Assembly: GCA_963764955.1 (NCBI GenBank)
Contig: CAVXVE010000040.1
Location: 1 to 64,000 of the forward strand
Reading direction: 5' to 3'
DNA: 64,000 bases
Source: Roseiarcus sp963764955
Lineage (GTDB): Bacteria; Pseudomonadota; Alphaproteobacteria; Rhizobiales; Beijerinckiaceae
The translations under genes and the position numbers were made by a program. Under the pieces are notes generated by a model. The model did no database searches, had not been told where the DNA came from, and saw only the letters and a list, made by a program, of their open reading frames with translations. This document shows, in pieces, positions 53,538 to 63,259 of this stretch; position 1 is the first letter of the stretch; each line of letters starts with the position of its first letter.

Positions 53538-54077
53538 ATTCGTCGACCTATGAAAGCCACCGCGGCGCCGGAGAAGGGCGGCCCCCGCGTCAATCGTGAC
53601 ATTCACGCCATCCAGGTCCAACTTATTGACGCCGAGGGGCAGAATCGCGGCGTCGTTAATCTGTCAGACGCCCAGCAGCTAGCCGACGAGGCCGCGCTCG
53701 ATCTGGTCGAAATCGTCCCCAACGCCACCCCGCCGGTCTGCAAGATCCTCGATTTCGGCAAGTACCGTTTTCTCGAGCAGAAGAAGTCCTCCGAGGCGCG
53801 CAAGCGCCAGAAAGTGGTCGAGGTCAAGGAAATCAAGCTGAGGCCCGGCATCGACGACCATGACTACGAAGTGAAGATGCGCTCGGTGCGCCGGTTCTTC
53901 GACGAAGGCGACAAGGTCAAGGTGACGTTGCGCTTTCGCGGCCGCGAAATGGCGCATCAGGATATCGGCTTCAAGCTTCTGCAGCGGGTCAGGGCCGAAA
54001 CCGCGCCGATCGCCAAGGTCGAGGCCGAACCCTTGATGGAAGGCCGCCAGATGACCATGGTGCTGGCGCCGAAGTAA
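53538..54077 (+). CDS. infC: Translation initiation factor IF-3, ATT start
   Basis: Prevents premature ribosomal subunit joining and checks the start codon. The ATG at 53550 gives 175 residues. However, an in-frame ATT at 53538 is placed six bases after a strong AAGGAG and adds the family's usual N-terminus (IRRPMKATAAPEKGGPRVNR). The non-standard ATT start is conserved in infC because IF-3 represses its own translation through it. The body has LVEIVPNATPPVCKILDFGK, YRFLEQKKSSEARKRQKVVE and KEIKLRPGIDDHDYEVK, ending KVEAEPLMEGRQMTMVLAPK. All family regions are present and intact. Confidence 0.95.
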   Translation: MRRPMKATAAPEKGGPRVNRDIHAIQVQLIDAEGQNRGVVNLSDAQQLADEAALDLVEIVPNATPPVCKILDFGKYRFLEQKKSSEARKRQKVVEVKEIKLRPGIDDHDYEVKMRSVRRFFDEGDKVKVTLRFRGREMAHQDIGFKLLQRVRAETAPIAKVEAEPLMEGRQMTMVLAPK

Positions 54078-54079
54078 CC

Positions 54080-54095
54080 GCCGTCACGGCTTTTT
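54080..54095 (+). terminator. Possible weak terminator after infC
   Basis: A four-pair hairpin GCCG-TCA-CGGC followed directly by TTTTT, three bases after the infC stop. The stem is short, so efficiency is doubtful. Confidence 0.35.
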
Positions 54096-54244
54096 GAACG
54101 TTTGCGCCGGCAAATAACCGCCCTCGAATTGACAATGGGCGGGCGAAGCGCCCATATTGGGTCATACCTGACATAAGGCCGCCTCGGCGGCCTAACTTTT
54201 TGGGATGGCGCGCCGATTTCGACGCGCCGTCCGGGGACAAAGCC

Positions 54245-55475
54245 GTGACCACTGCGCAGACATACGCCGAGGCCTCCGCCGCGACGCGCCGGAGGGTCGA
54301 AACCGCGACGGTCGGCGTGCTCATCGCGCTCAGCGCCTCGCATATGCTCAACGACGTGATGCAGTCGCTCGCGTCGGCGCTTTATCCGGTGTTCCGCGAC
54401 CAATTCGCTCTGACCTTCTTCCAGGTCGGCCTGATCACCTTTGTCTTCCAGCTCACCGCCTCTTTTCTGCAGCCGGTGATTGGCTTAAGCTTGGACAAGC
54501 GGCCGGTGAACTTCATCCTGCCGATCGGCATGGGCTTCACCTTGATCGGCCTGGTGCTGCTGGCCTTCGCCAACACCTATGGCTCTGACCCTCATGTCGG
54601 TCGCACTGGTCGGCGTCGGCAGCGCCGTGTTCCACCCGGAGGCGTCGCGGGTCGCGCGCGCGGCCTCCGGCGGCCGGCACGGCTTCGCGCAGAGCCTGTT
54701 TCAGGTCGGCGGCAACTTCGGCCAGTCGCTCGGGCCGCTGCTCGCGGCCTTCATCGTTGTGCCTTTCGGCCAGCACTCGGTGCTCGCCTTCACGGTTCTC
54801 GCGCTGGCGGCGGTGGTTATCCTGACCGGCGTCAGCCGGTGGTATGCCGCGGTTCGGGCGGAGCGCCGCAAGGCGCCGGCGGCCGCGGCGCCGTCCCATC
54901 CGCGCCCGGTGGTCGTGCGCACCCTCTTCGTGCTGATCGTGATGCTGTTCTCGAAGGTCGTCTACCTCTCGAGCCTCAACAGCTACTACACCTTCTATCT
55001 GATCCAGACTTTCGGCCTGTCGATCCAGCACGCTCAGGTGTTATTGTTCGTCTTCCTGGCCTCCGTCGCCGCGGGCACGTTCCTCGGCGGGCCGCTGGTC
55101 GACCGGTTCGGGGCAAAATTCGTCATCTGGGGCTCGATCCTCGGCGTGCTGCCGTTCACCCTGCTGCTGCCCCATCTCGGATTGACCGGCACGGTGATCA
55201 ATTCGATTGCGATCGGCCTCATCATCTCATCCGCCTTCTCGGCGATGGTGGTCTATGCGCAGGAATTGACGCCGGGCAACGTCGGGGCGGTGGCCGGTCT
55301 GTTCTTTGGGCTTAGCTTCGGCTTAGGGGGCGTCGGCGCGGCACTGCTCGGCATGCTGGCCGACAGGACGAGCCTTACGTTCGTCTATCACGTCTGCGCT
55401 TTCCTGCCGGCGGTCGGCTTATTGGGCGGCTTCCTGCCGGATCCGCGCGCAAAAACCGTGACCGCCGCCGCCTAG
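54245..55475 (+). pseudogene. MFS transporter of the fosmidomycin-resistance type, frameshifted
   Basis: Begins with GTG at 54245 (GGGGAC upstream). The first part has LSASHMLNDVMQSLASALYP, VFRDQFALTFFQVGLITFVF and FLQPVIGLSLDKRP. At about 54585 the frame changes. The continuation LMSVALVGVGSAVFHPEASR, SGGRHGFAQSLFQVGGNFGQ, SLGPLLAAFIVVPFGQHSV runs to 55475, ending LTFVYHVCAFLPAVGLLGGF. HPEASR and FQVGGNFGQSLGP are marks of the Fsr family. Joined, the protein has about 410 residues and twelve membrane helices, as expected. One indel accounts for the break. Confidence 0.85.
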
Positions 55476-55645
55476 TCCGGCCAAGCCGGTCGAAAGGCGC
55501 TCGGGACTTTGCCCTTGGAGCTCTCGGCGATTTACGTCGAATCGCCAAGGACCGTTCCTTAGGCTGAGCTGCTGGTCGCCGGCTCCCCGATTTTCAGACG
55601 CCGGTCTAACGTTCGGTCACTCTGAGGCCACATTCGCTGCTGTTC

Positions 55646-55671
55646 AATGAGAATGAACGTTCATTCTCATT
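55646..55671. promoter_or_regulatory. 26-bp perfect palindrome, operator of the TetR-type gene
   Basis: The half-site AATGAGAATGAAC is followed immediately by its exact reverse complement. The palindrome ends 17 bases before the TetR start codon at 55689. Its place and symmetry are typical of an autoregulatory TetR operator controlling the efflux operon behind it. Confidence 0.82.
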
Positions 55672-55688
55672 ATCTCATTGGCCCCGCC

Positions 55689-56347
55689 ATGTCGCTGACC
55701 GCCCCATCCGTCGCGCGCCGCACCGCCGACGCCGATCGGCGCCTGCGAATCCTCGAGGCGGCCGAGCGCGCCTTCGTCGGCCACGGCTTTCACGCCACGA
55801 CAATGCAGCATGTCGCCGACGAAGCGGGCATGAGCGCAGGCAATCTCTACCGCTATTTTCCGTCCAAGGAAGCGATCGTCGAGGGTCTGTGCGAACTCGA
55901 TCAGGCGGAGCGCGCCCAGGCTTTCGCCGAAGCTCATGGCGGACCATCGCCAGATCATGCAGGCACTTCGCGATTCGCCCTGCGCCAGCACGTGCTCGAC
56001 AAGCCGCCGGAGAAGGCGCGGCTGCTCGTCGAGATCTGGGCCGAGGCCGGCCGCAATCCACGCGTGGCCCGATGATCGCCGCGATCGACGCCGAAGTGCG
56101 TGCGCGCGTCGAAGAACTCATCGAAACGGCGAAAGCGGCTCAAGCGGGCGTTGCGTCTCCCGGCCTCGACCCCCGTTTCGGCGCGCCAGTTCTTCCTGAC
56201 ATTCGTCGCCGGCCTCTTCAAGCGTATCGCGATCGAGAACGATTTCGACTCCGACGCCGAGATGGCGATGGCGATCGGCGTTCTTGAAGGCTTGTTGGCC
56301 GGGGCGCTCTCCCCGGATTTCGCGCCACCGCCGCGCAGGCGCCTTGA
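55689..56347 (+). pseudogene. TetR family regulator, several frameshifts
   Basis: The N-terminal DNA-binding domain is intact: DADRRLRILEAAERAFVGHG, FHATTMQHVADEAGMSAGNL, YRYFPSKEAIVEGL. Further on, family text is spread over three frames. LRQHVLDKPPEKARLLVEIW and AEAGRNPRVA are in the first frame. MIAAIDAEVRARVEELIETA is in a second, from about 56070. LTFVAGLFKRIAIENDFDSD and AEMAMAIGVLEGLLAGALSP are in a third, from about 56165. A last shift would end the protein at the TGA at 56345-56347, overlapping the adaptor start. As written only a truncated regulator is made. It precedes an efflux adaptor and RND pump and most likely represses them. Confidence 0.82.
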
Positions 56348-57607
56348 TGCGACGGGCCCTCATCGTTTCGCTTGCAGTGGGCGCCGCCGCGCTCGGGGGC
56401 GTCTTTGCGGCGGGCGCCGTCGCGCCCTGCGCCTTGCCGTCGGCGCTCATGGCCAAGATCGCTCCGGGCAAGTCCGAAGCCTGCCCCGTGTCGGCTGACG
56501 CCGCGGCCGAGCAGCCGCGCGCGGTCGAGCCGCCGGCGGTGACGGTGGTTCCCGCCGTCAAACGCGAATTCGTCGATCGGCTGTTCGTCTCGGGGACCCT
56601 GGTCGCGCGCGAGGAAGCGCAGGTCGCGGCTCGTGTCGATGGGCTGACGATCGTCGAGGTCGACGCCGAGGACGGCGACCGGGTGAAGCAGGGCCAGGTT
56701 CTCGCGCGGCTCGACCGCAGCCAGCTCGACGCGATGCTCGCCGAGAACGACGCGGCGACGAAGAGGGCCGATGCGGCGATTGACCAGGCGCGGAGCTTGA
56801 TCGCGCAGTCTCAGGCGCAGGCGCAATTCGCCAGCGCGATTTCGACCGAGCGCGCAAGCTTGGGCAAGGCGTCATGGCCGCTTCGACCATCGAGCAGCGC
56901 GAGATGGCGATGAAGACGGCTGAGGCGCAACTGGGGGCGGCCCAGAATGCGCTCGGCGTCGCTCAAGCCGATCGCAAGAGCCGCGACGCGGAACGGCAGG
57001 AGCTCCTCGTTCGCATCGACCGGACGGAGGTCAAGGCGCCTGTGTCCGGCGTGATCAGCCGACGGTCGGCCAAGCTCGGGCGCCGCGGCCTCCACCTCCG
57101 GCGAGCCGCTGTTCCGCATCATCGAGGACGGAGCGATCGATCTCGAGGCCGACGTGCCCGAGCAGGAGCTTGCCCGGCTCGCGGTCGGCATGCCGGTCGG
57201 AATTGAAGCTGCCAGGCGTCGAGGACCCGGTCTCGGGCCGCGTGCGCCTCGTCAACGAGGAGGTCGACAGGGCGAGCCGCACCGGCAAGGTGAGGATTGC
57301 GCTCGAGGACGTCAGCCATGCCCATATCGGCGCCTTCGCCTCGGGCGAGGTCGAGCTCACGCGCCGGGACGGCCTCAGCGCTCCCGCGTCGGCGCTCACT
57401 CGAGAGGGCGATTCGGCGCGTCTCGACGTGGTCCACGACGGGAAGGTCGAGGAGCGGCGGGTGACGCCGGGCATCGTCAACGGCGAGGCGGTGGAGATCA
57501 GACAGGGCCTGACCGAGGGCGAAAGCATCGTAGCGCGCGCCGCCGCGTTCCTGCGCCCTGGCGACCGCGTCCGGCCGACGCCGGAAGCGTCCGCAGCGGG
57601 CGGTTAG
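56347..57607 (+). pseudogene. RND efflux adaptor (HlyD family), frameshifted
   Basis: Starts at 56347 in a TGATG overlap with the regulator gene (MRRALIVSLAVGAAALGGVF). The first frame covers the anchor, VTVVPAVKREFVDRLFVSGT, VEVDAEDGDRVKQGQVLARL and the first coiled-coil helix. At about 56870 it shifts to the frame with IEQREMAMKTAEAQLGAAQN and RIDRTEVKAPVSGVISRRSA. A further shift near 57080 reaches GEPLFRIIEDGAIDLEADVP and EQELARLAVGMPVGIE. Another near 57205 gives LKLPGVEDPVSGRVRLVNEE, which runs to 57607. Joined, it is a normal adaptor of about 420 residues. At least three indels are needed. Confidence 0.83.
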
Positions 57608-57616
57608 GGGCGGTCC

Positions 57617-60600
57617 ATGCGGATCAACGTCTCAGCCTGGTCGATCCGCCGCCCCATTCCGGCAATCGTGGCGTTCGCGGTCCTGACGATTCTCGGCCTG
57701 ATCAGCTTCCGGACGATGTCGATCACCCGCTTTCCGAACATCGATATTCCGATCGTTCAGGTGCTCATCACCCAATCGGGGGCCGCCCCCTCCGAACTCG
57801 AATCGCAGGTGACGAAAAAAGTCGAGGACGCCGTCTCCAGCGTCAACGGCGTCTGGCACATCATTTCGACGGTCACCGACGGATCGTCGTCGACGGTCGT
57901 GCAGTTCACGGTCGGCTCGGTCGACATCGACCGCGCGCTCAATGACGTGAAGGATCAGATCGCCAAGATCCGCACCGATCTGCCGCGCACCATCGACGAG
58001 CCCATCATCAGCCGCGTCGATATCGAGGGCTTGCCGATCGTCACCTACGCGGCTTCCGCGCCGGGGCTGTCGGTCGAGCAGCTGTCGTGGTTCGTCGATG
58101 ACACGGTCGCGCGCGACTTGCAGAGCCTTCGTGGCGTCGGTGAGGTGAAACGGTTTGGCGGAGTCGATAGAGAGATCCGGGTCGCGCTTGATCCGGAGAA
58201 ACTGCTCGCCCTCGGCGTGACCGCGGCGACGGTCAACGAGCAGGTGCGCGCCGATAATGTCGATCTCGGCGGCGGCCGCGGCGAGGTCGCGGGCCAGGAG
58301 CAGGCGATCCGCACCCTTGCGGGCGCGCGAAAGCTCAAGGATCTGGCGGCGTTGCCGATCGCCCTGCCAGGCGGGCGGAAGGTCCGGCTCGACGAACTTG
58401 CGACCATCACCGACGGGGCGGCGGAGCCGCGTACCTTCACACGACTGTTCGATGAGCCGATTGTTGCTTTCGCCGTCACCCGCGCCAAGGGCGCGAGCGA
58501 CGTGACCGTCGACGCTTTGATCCAGAAGCGGCTGGCGACAATCGAGGCCGCGCATCCGGAAGTCTCTTTCACCAAGGTCGACACCCAGGTCGACAACGAG
58601 CTCGGCAACTACCATTCGACGATGGAGACGCTGATCGAGGGCGCGGCTCTCGCGGTCGTCGTCGTGTTCATCTTCCTGCGCGATTTCCGCGCCACGCTTG
58701 TCACAGCGGTCGCTCTGCCGCTCTCGGTCATCCCGACCTTCTGGGCGATGGACGCGATCGGCTTCTCGCTCAACCTCGTGAGCCTGCTCGCCATCACGCT
58801 GGTGACCGGCATTCTCGTCGACGACGCGATCGTCGAGATCGAGAACATCGTGCGTCACATGCGCATGGGCAAGTCGGCCTATCGCGCCTCGCTCGAGGCG
58901 GCCGACGAGATCGGGCTCGCGGTGATCGCCATCTCGCTCTCGATCGCCGCGATCTTCTCGCCAGTGAGCTTCATGGGCGGCATCGCTGGGCAATATTTCC
59001 GCCAGTTCGGCCTGACGGTGGCGATCGCCGTCATGTTCTCGCTCATGGTCGCGCGGTTCGTCACGCCGGTGATCGCCGCCTATTTCCTGCGCGCGCCCCA
59101 TGACCAGACGCATCGTGACGGCGCCGTGATGCGCTTCTACACCCGGCTCGTGCGCGCCTCCTTGCGCCACCGGTGGCTCACGCTCGCCGCCGGCGCAGTG
59201 ATCTTCGCCGCTTCGCTATGGTCGACGCAACTTCTGCCATCCGGCTTCATTCCAGCGGACGACTACGGCCGCGCGCTGCTCGCGATCGAACTGCCGCCGG
59301 GCTCCCGGCTCGAAGACACCGACCGCGTCACCAGGGCGATCTCCGACAAGCTGCGCGCCATGCCCGAGGTTCGCTCGGCGCTCATCTTCGGCGGCAAGCT
59401 TCTCGGCGGCGCGGACGACGAGCCGCGCAAGGCGACCATCGTCATCAATTTCGTCCACAAATCGAAGCGCGCGGCGACGCAGAAGGACTTGCAGCTCAGG
59501 ATCGGCAAGATGCTCGCCGATCAGCCAGACATCCGCTTCTGGTTCCTCAAGGACAACGGCCAGCGCGACCTCCAGCTGATCATCGCGGGGCCGGACATCA
59601 AGATCATCAACGATACGGCGAACCAGATCGCGAGCGAGATGCGCTCGATTCCGATGATCGAGAACCCGATTTCGACTGCGGAGCTCGACCGGCCGGAATT
59701 GCGCGTCACGCCGAAGCGTCAGGTCGCGGCCGATCTCGGGGTCTCGACCGAGGCTTTGTCCGACACGATCCGCGTCGCCACGCTCGGCGACATCGACGCC
59801 AATCTCGCCAAGTTTAACGCCGGCGACCGGCTGATCCCGATCCGGGTCGAGCTCGACCAGTCGGCGCGGGCGCGTGTGGGGATCTTGCAGGATTTGAAGG
59901 TGCCGACCAGCGGCGGCGCGACGACGCCGTTGTCGGCGGTGGCCGACTTTTCGGTTTCCCACGGACCGACCGCGATCAACCGCTACGATCGCACGCGGCG
60001 CGTGACGATCGAAGGCGATCTCAAGGGCGACGCGGCGCTCGGCGCCGCGGTCGCGGCGATCCGCGCGCTGCCCACGGCCAGGAATCTGCCCCGCGGCGTC
60101 GAAATTCGGGAGACTGGCGACGTCGAGATCATGAGCGAGGTGTTCGCCTCGTTCGCCGCGGCGATGGGCGCGGGGCTGATGATGGTCTACGGACTCCTCG
60201 TGCTCCTGTTCGGCAGTTTCCTGCAGCCGATCACGATCCTGATCTCGCTCCCGCTCTCGATCGGCGGCGCGATCATCGCTCTCCTCATCACCCACAAGTC
60301 GATGTCGATGCCGGTGGTGATCGGCGTCCTGATGCTGATGGGCATCGTCACCAAGAACGCGATCATGCTGGTCGACTTCGCGGTCGAGGAGATCGGCCGC
60401 GGAACGCCGCGCGCGCAGGCGCTGGTCGAGGCCGGCCGCAAGCGCGCAAGACCGATCGTCATGACCACGATCGCGATGGCGGCGGGCATGTTCCCGTCGG
60501 CTTTGGGTCTGGGCGACGGCGGCGGCTTCCGCTCGCCGATGGCGATCGCGGTGATCGGCGGACTCGTCATGTCGACTATGCTGTCGCTCGTTTTTGTGCC

Positions 60601-60760
60601 GGCCGTGTTCACCGTGCTCGACGACGTCGGCAGCTTTGCCTGGCGACTGTTCAGCCGCTTTGTCGGCGGACAGGACGAGCCGCAGGCGATCGTGCGCGCC
60701 GGGCCTGCGCCGCCTGTGAGGCCGCGGCCGGCTCCTGAGGTTTCGGTGGCGGCGGAGTAA
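57617..60760 (+). CDS. RND multidrug efflux permease
   Basis: A 1,047-residue inner-membrane pump, full length and intact. It begins WSIRRPIPAIVAFAVLTILG; the porter domain has ITRFPNIDIPIVQVLITQSG. TM4 contains LVTGILVDDAIVEIENIVRH with the proton-relay aspartates. The C-terminal half has LMLMGIVTKNAIMLVDFAVE and FPSALGLGDGGGFRSPMAIA. It starts nine bases after the adaptor stop, so TetR, adaptor and pump are one operon under the 26-bp palindrome. Substrate unknown. It belongs to a different RND branch from the pump at 29-32 kb (RFPNIDIPI against PLPQVDFPT). Confidence 0.93.
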   Translation: MRINVSAWSIRRPIPAIVAFAVLTILGLISFRTMSITRFPNIDIPIVQVLITQSGAAPSELESQVTKKVEDAVSSVNGVWHIISTVTDGSSSTVVQFTVGSVDIDRALNDVKDQIAKIRTDLPRTIDEPIISRVDIEGLPIVTYAASAPGLSVEQLSWFVDDTVARDLQSLRGVGEVKRFGGVDREIRVALDPEKLLALGVTAATVNEQVRADNVDLGGGRGEVAGQEQAIRTLAGARKLKDLAALPIALPGGRKVRLDELATITDGAAEPRTFTRLFDEPIVAFAVTRAKGASDVTVDALIQKRLATIEAAHPEVSFTKVDTQVDNELGNYHSTMETLIEGAALAVVVVFIFLRDFRATLVTAVALPLSVIPTFWAMDAIGFSLNLVSLLAITLVTGILVDDAIVEIENIVRHMRMGKSAYRASLEAADEIGLAVIAISLSIAAIFSPVSFMGGIAGQYFRQFGLTVAIAVMFSLMVARFVTPVIAAYFLRAPHDQTHRDGAVMRFYTRLVRASLRHRWLTLAAGAVIFAASLWSTQLLPSGFIPADDYGRALLAIELPPGSRLEDTDRVTRAISDKLRAMPEVRSALIFGGKLLGGADDEPRKATIVINFVHKSKRAATQKDLQLRIGKMLADQPDIRFWFLKDNGQRDLQLIIAGPDIKIINDTANQIASEMRSIPMIENPISTAELDRPELRVTPKRQVAADLGVSTEALSDTIRVATLGDIDANLAKFNAGDRLIPIRVELDQSARARVGILQDLKVPTSGGATTPLSAVADFSVSHGPTAINRYDRTRRVTIEGDLKGDAALGAAVAAIRALPTARNLPRGVEIRETGDVEIMSEVFASFAAAMGAGLMMVYGLLVLLFGSFLQPITILISLPLSIGGAIIALLITHKSMSMPVVIGVLMLMGIVTKNAIMLVDFAVEEIGRGTPRAQALVEAGRKRARPIVMTTIAMAAGMFPSALGLGDGGGFRSPMAIAVIGGLVMSTMLSLVFVPAVFTVLDDVGSFAWRLFSRFVGGQDEPQAIVRAGPAPPVRPRPAPEVSVAAE

Positions 60761-60893
60761 GACGCTCCCATCCAACCGCCGCAGGCGTTCGCAGTGTGAC
60801 GCCCGTCACGGCGGGCGTGGCCCGTAGCGCTACGACCGAGGGATTATAGGCGAAGGCATTTAGCGGCGCGGGGGTTGCGCCGCGACATTGCAA

Positions 60894-61944
60894 TCAAACC
60901 TTGGAATCGGCGGCGGGCAGGCCTGAGCGGCCAGCCGAAGGGGGTTCGGAGCCCGCCGCCTTCCCTTTCGGAGCGATCATGCCGATGAGCGCTTTTAGCG
61001 CGTTCACCGCCGGGTCCACCACGAGGCCCATCGCGCCGTGCGGGTCATGCCGGTGTCCAGAGACGCCGAACGCAAGACGCTGCGGCTCGACCGGCGGCAT
61101 GCGCAAGCTGCCCGCGAGCCAATCCCAGATCGCGAGACTTCGCGCCGAGATTGCAATTGAAATGCGCGGGATCGGCGGAATGGTGCAACTGATGGTGCGC
61201 CGGGCTCATGAACACGCGCCCCCAGATCCCAGTGAACGGAATCCAGATCTCGCTGTGCTGCAATTGGGCGGTCAGGTAGATGTAGAGCAGCATCAGCACG
61301 TTCTGATCGAAGAGGGTGAATGACGCCGCGTTTCGCCCAAGCGCATATCGAGCGACGCCGCCAATGACGCCGATGAACAGCGCGAGATTGTTGGCGAGAA
61401 TCAGCGAATCGAGCGGGTGGACGCGGAAGTTGACCAGCGGCGTCAGCACTTCGGCGGAGTGGTGCGCCCTGTGCAGCTCCCATAGCGCCGGAATGCGGTG
61501 CTTGAGCGTATGGTCGAAGAAGAAGCCGAGCTCGTAGCCAAGAAAGAGCAGAACCGTGCGCGCGGCGTTGAGCGCGAAATCGGGCGCATGGGGTTGCGGC
61601 GGGGGGCCGAGGAGCTTCGTGAGAAGGGCGGCGACGCCGTCGCTGATCCACGACGTCGAGACGACCGCCCAGCCGATGATCCCGCCCAGGGTCGCAAGCC
61701 CAATGACGCAATAGGCGAGGTCGGCGAAGGTGGAGCGATGCATGACGACGCGGCGTGAAAGAACCGCGCGCGCCAACGCCCTGACGACAATGGGGCGGTC
61801 GCGCCTCCGCCGCCGCCAGGCAACCCAGGCGAAGGCGATGAGAACAGCGAACCCAAGCGAGTAGATCGAGCAGATCGAGGACGGCGCAAGCAGGGTCGCG
61901 ACGGCGGGCGCAATAGGGGAGAGGAGCGTCTGGACGAATGTCAT
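60894..61944 (-). pseudogene. Sterol desaturase/fatty acid hydroxylase family protein, frameshifted
   Basis: A membrane di-iron enzyme family member. The histidine clusters are in order: FFDHTLKHRIPALWELHRAH HS-type text (HTLKH, HRAHH) and later MSPAHHQLHHSADPAHFNCN. Several membrane helices precede them (FAVLIAFAWVAW, VIGLATLGGIIGWAVVSTSW). After AHFNCNLGAKSRD (about 61135) the frame changes. The expected end (DWLAGSLRMPPVEPQRLAFG, then VDPAVNALKALIGMIAPKGK) is in the next frame to 60894. The start is taken as the ATG at 61944; a TTG at 62004 is possible. The catalytic histidines are all before the break. Confidence 0.8.
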
Positions 61945-62201
61945 CGGAGCGATATCGGCCGGCCGGCGCTGCGCCGAGCCGTTTGCGCGAACGTTAGTCT
62001 CCAAGGCTTAAAGAATTCATAGTCGTGATCTGTGCATATGGCCATGCGGGCCAGCGGCCGCATTCGCCTTGCTGCTCGCAGCGTGACCCCAGTCACGGCA
62101 TGGAATTTGCGACACTCTATGTTGCAACTTGTCACAATTCGGTCGTTGCAAATATCAGCGGCCGCACAAGTAATGTTAATCGAAAAAAACAGGGGCGCGA
62201 A

Positions 62202-62468
62202 ATGTACTCTATCCTTGTTCTTATCTGTTCAACTGCGTTGTCACACGCAGATTGTCAGGCGAAGATCGCCATGGACGTGGTGCGTGGCCCGACGGTCGAC
62301 AATCTCATGATGTGCGCATTGAACGCGCAGACCATGATTGCCCGCACAGATCTTGTGCAACCGGACGGGACCCAGTACATGAAAGTGGTCTGCACCCCCC
62401 GGAAGAACGCCGAGGAATGGGTGGCGGAGATCGAGGCCCGCAAGGCAAGGGTCCGAACGGGAGGTTAG
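62202..62468 (+). CDS. Small Cys-containing secreted protein, function unknown
   Basis: Eighty-eight residues from the ATG at 62202, with AGGGG eight bases upstream. The first 16 residues look like a short signal peptide (MYSILVLICSTALSHADCQA). The mature part has three further cysteines and ends in a basic tail (EARKARVRTGG). No family is recognised. The upstream about 200 bases are AT-rich compared with the window and probably hold its promoter. Confidence 0.5.
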   Translation: MYSILVLICSTALSHADCQAKIAMDVVRGPTVDNLMMCALNAQTMIARTDLVQPDGTQYMKVVCTPRKNAEEWVAEIEARKARVRTGG

Positions 62469-62502
62469 ACCGCCAATTCCCTCGCCTGCGGCTTTTTGAG
62501 GC

Positions 62503-63250
62503 TTACGGATTTCGCACTCCGAGCGGCGTTGGACGCAACGGAAAGGCGCCATTGATGACGGCGGCCTGAGCCGGGTCGATGGCGATCTTGCCGGCGAAGC
62601 CGTCGCGCCGGGCGGCGAGCGCTTCGGCGCGCAAACCCTCCTCATCATGGAGGTCCGCGAAGCCCGTGTCGATCGCCGCGACGCCTGCGGAGGCCGCGGC
62701 GATGAGCGTCAAGTCGCGCGCCAGGCGATAGGGGCCGGCGTAAGCGCCGGATGGGTCGCGGTCCGTTTCGGCGCCGATATCGTTGCGCAGCTCTTCGGCG
62801 CTCCAGGCGATGGCTGAGAGCCGTGCGCTCGAGCCGCGATAGCTTCCCATGCCGAAGAGAGACCGGGCCGCGTCGGCGAGCGCGATGATCCGCGTCGAGC
62901 CGTCGTCGAGAGCGAATTCGGCCTCGCGCACCGCAAGTTTGGCGGAAAGCTGCTGGACGCTCGCGGCCCCCAGGCTTCCGGGCAACAGAATCGCGTCGGG
63001 CGCATGAGGCATCACCGCGTCGAGATCGGAATCCGTCTCGCCCGAAATCGAGCGGGTTCACCCTGACGATCAGCCTGGGTCCCCCGGCCCGGCCCCGCGT
63101 CTCCCTGAGAAACCGCGCCGCCGAGGTCCGCGCCGCCGTTCTCCCGGCCGGCGCGGACTGAGCGAGATCGACGATGACCGCGTCCGCGCCGCTTAAGAGC
63201 GCTGCGGAGAGCCGTTCCTCCTCAGCCGGCGCGATGAGGAGCGAGCGCAT
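62503..63250 (-). pseudogene. HpcH/HpaI-type CoA-ester lyase (CitE-like), frameshifted
   Basis: From 63250 the text MRSLLIAPAEEERLSAALLS, GADAVIVDLAQSAP and GGPRLIVRVNPL matches the CitE/Mcl barrel start. At about 63050 the frame changes to SGETDSDLDAVMPHAPDAIL, LPGSLGAASVQQLSAKLAVR, and on to AIDTGFADLHDEEGLRAEAL and GKIAIDPAQAAVINGAFPLR, with a stop at 62503. Joined length is about 250 residues. The family includes malyl-CoA and beta-methylmalyl-CoA lyases and the malyl-CoA thioesterase, which would fit the ethylmalonyl-CoA pathway, but the substrate cannot be assigned. Nine bases separate it from the MaoC gene before it, so they form one unit. Confidence 0.8.
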
Positions 63251-63259
63251 GAGGCGCGC

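Noticed and set aside
57632..60775. Two long minus-strand frames opposite the second RND permease
   Set aside because: Shadow frames of a clean 1,047-residue pump gene.
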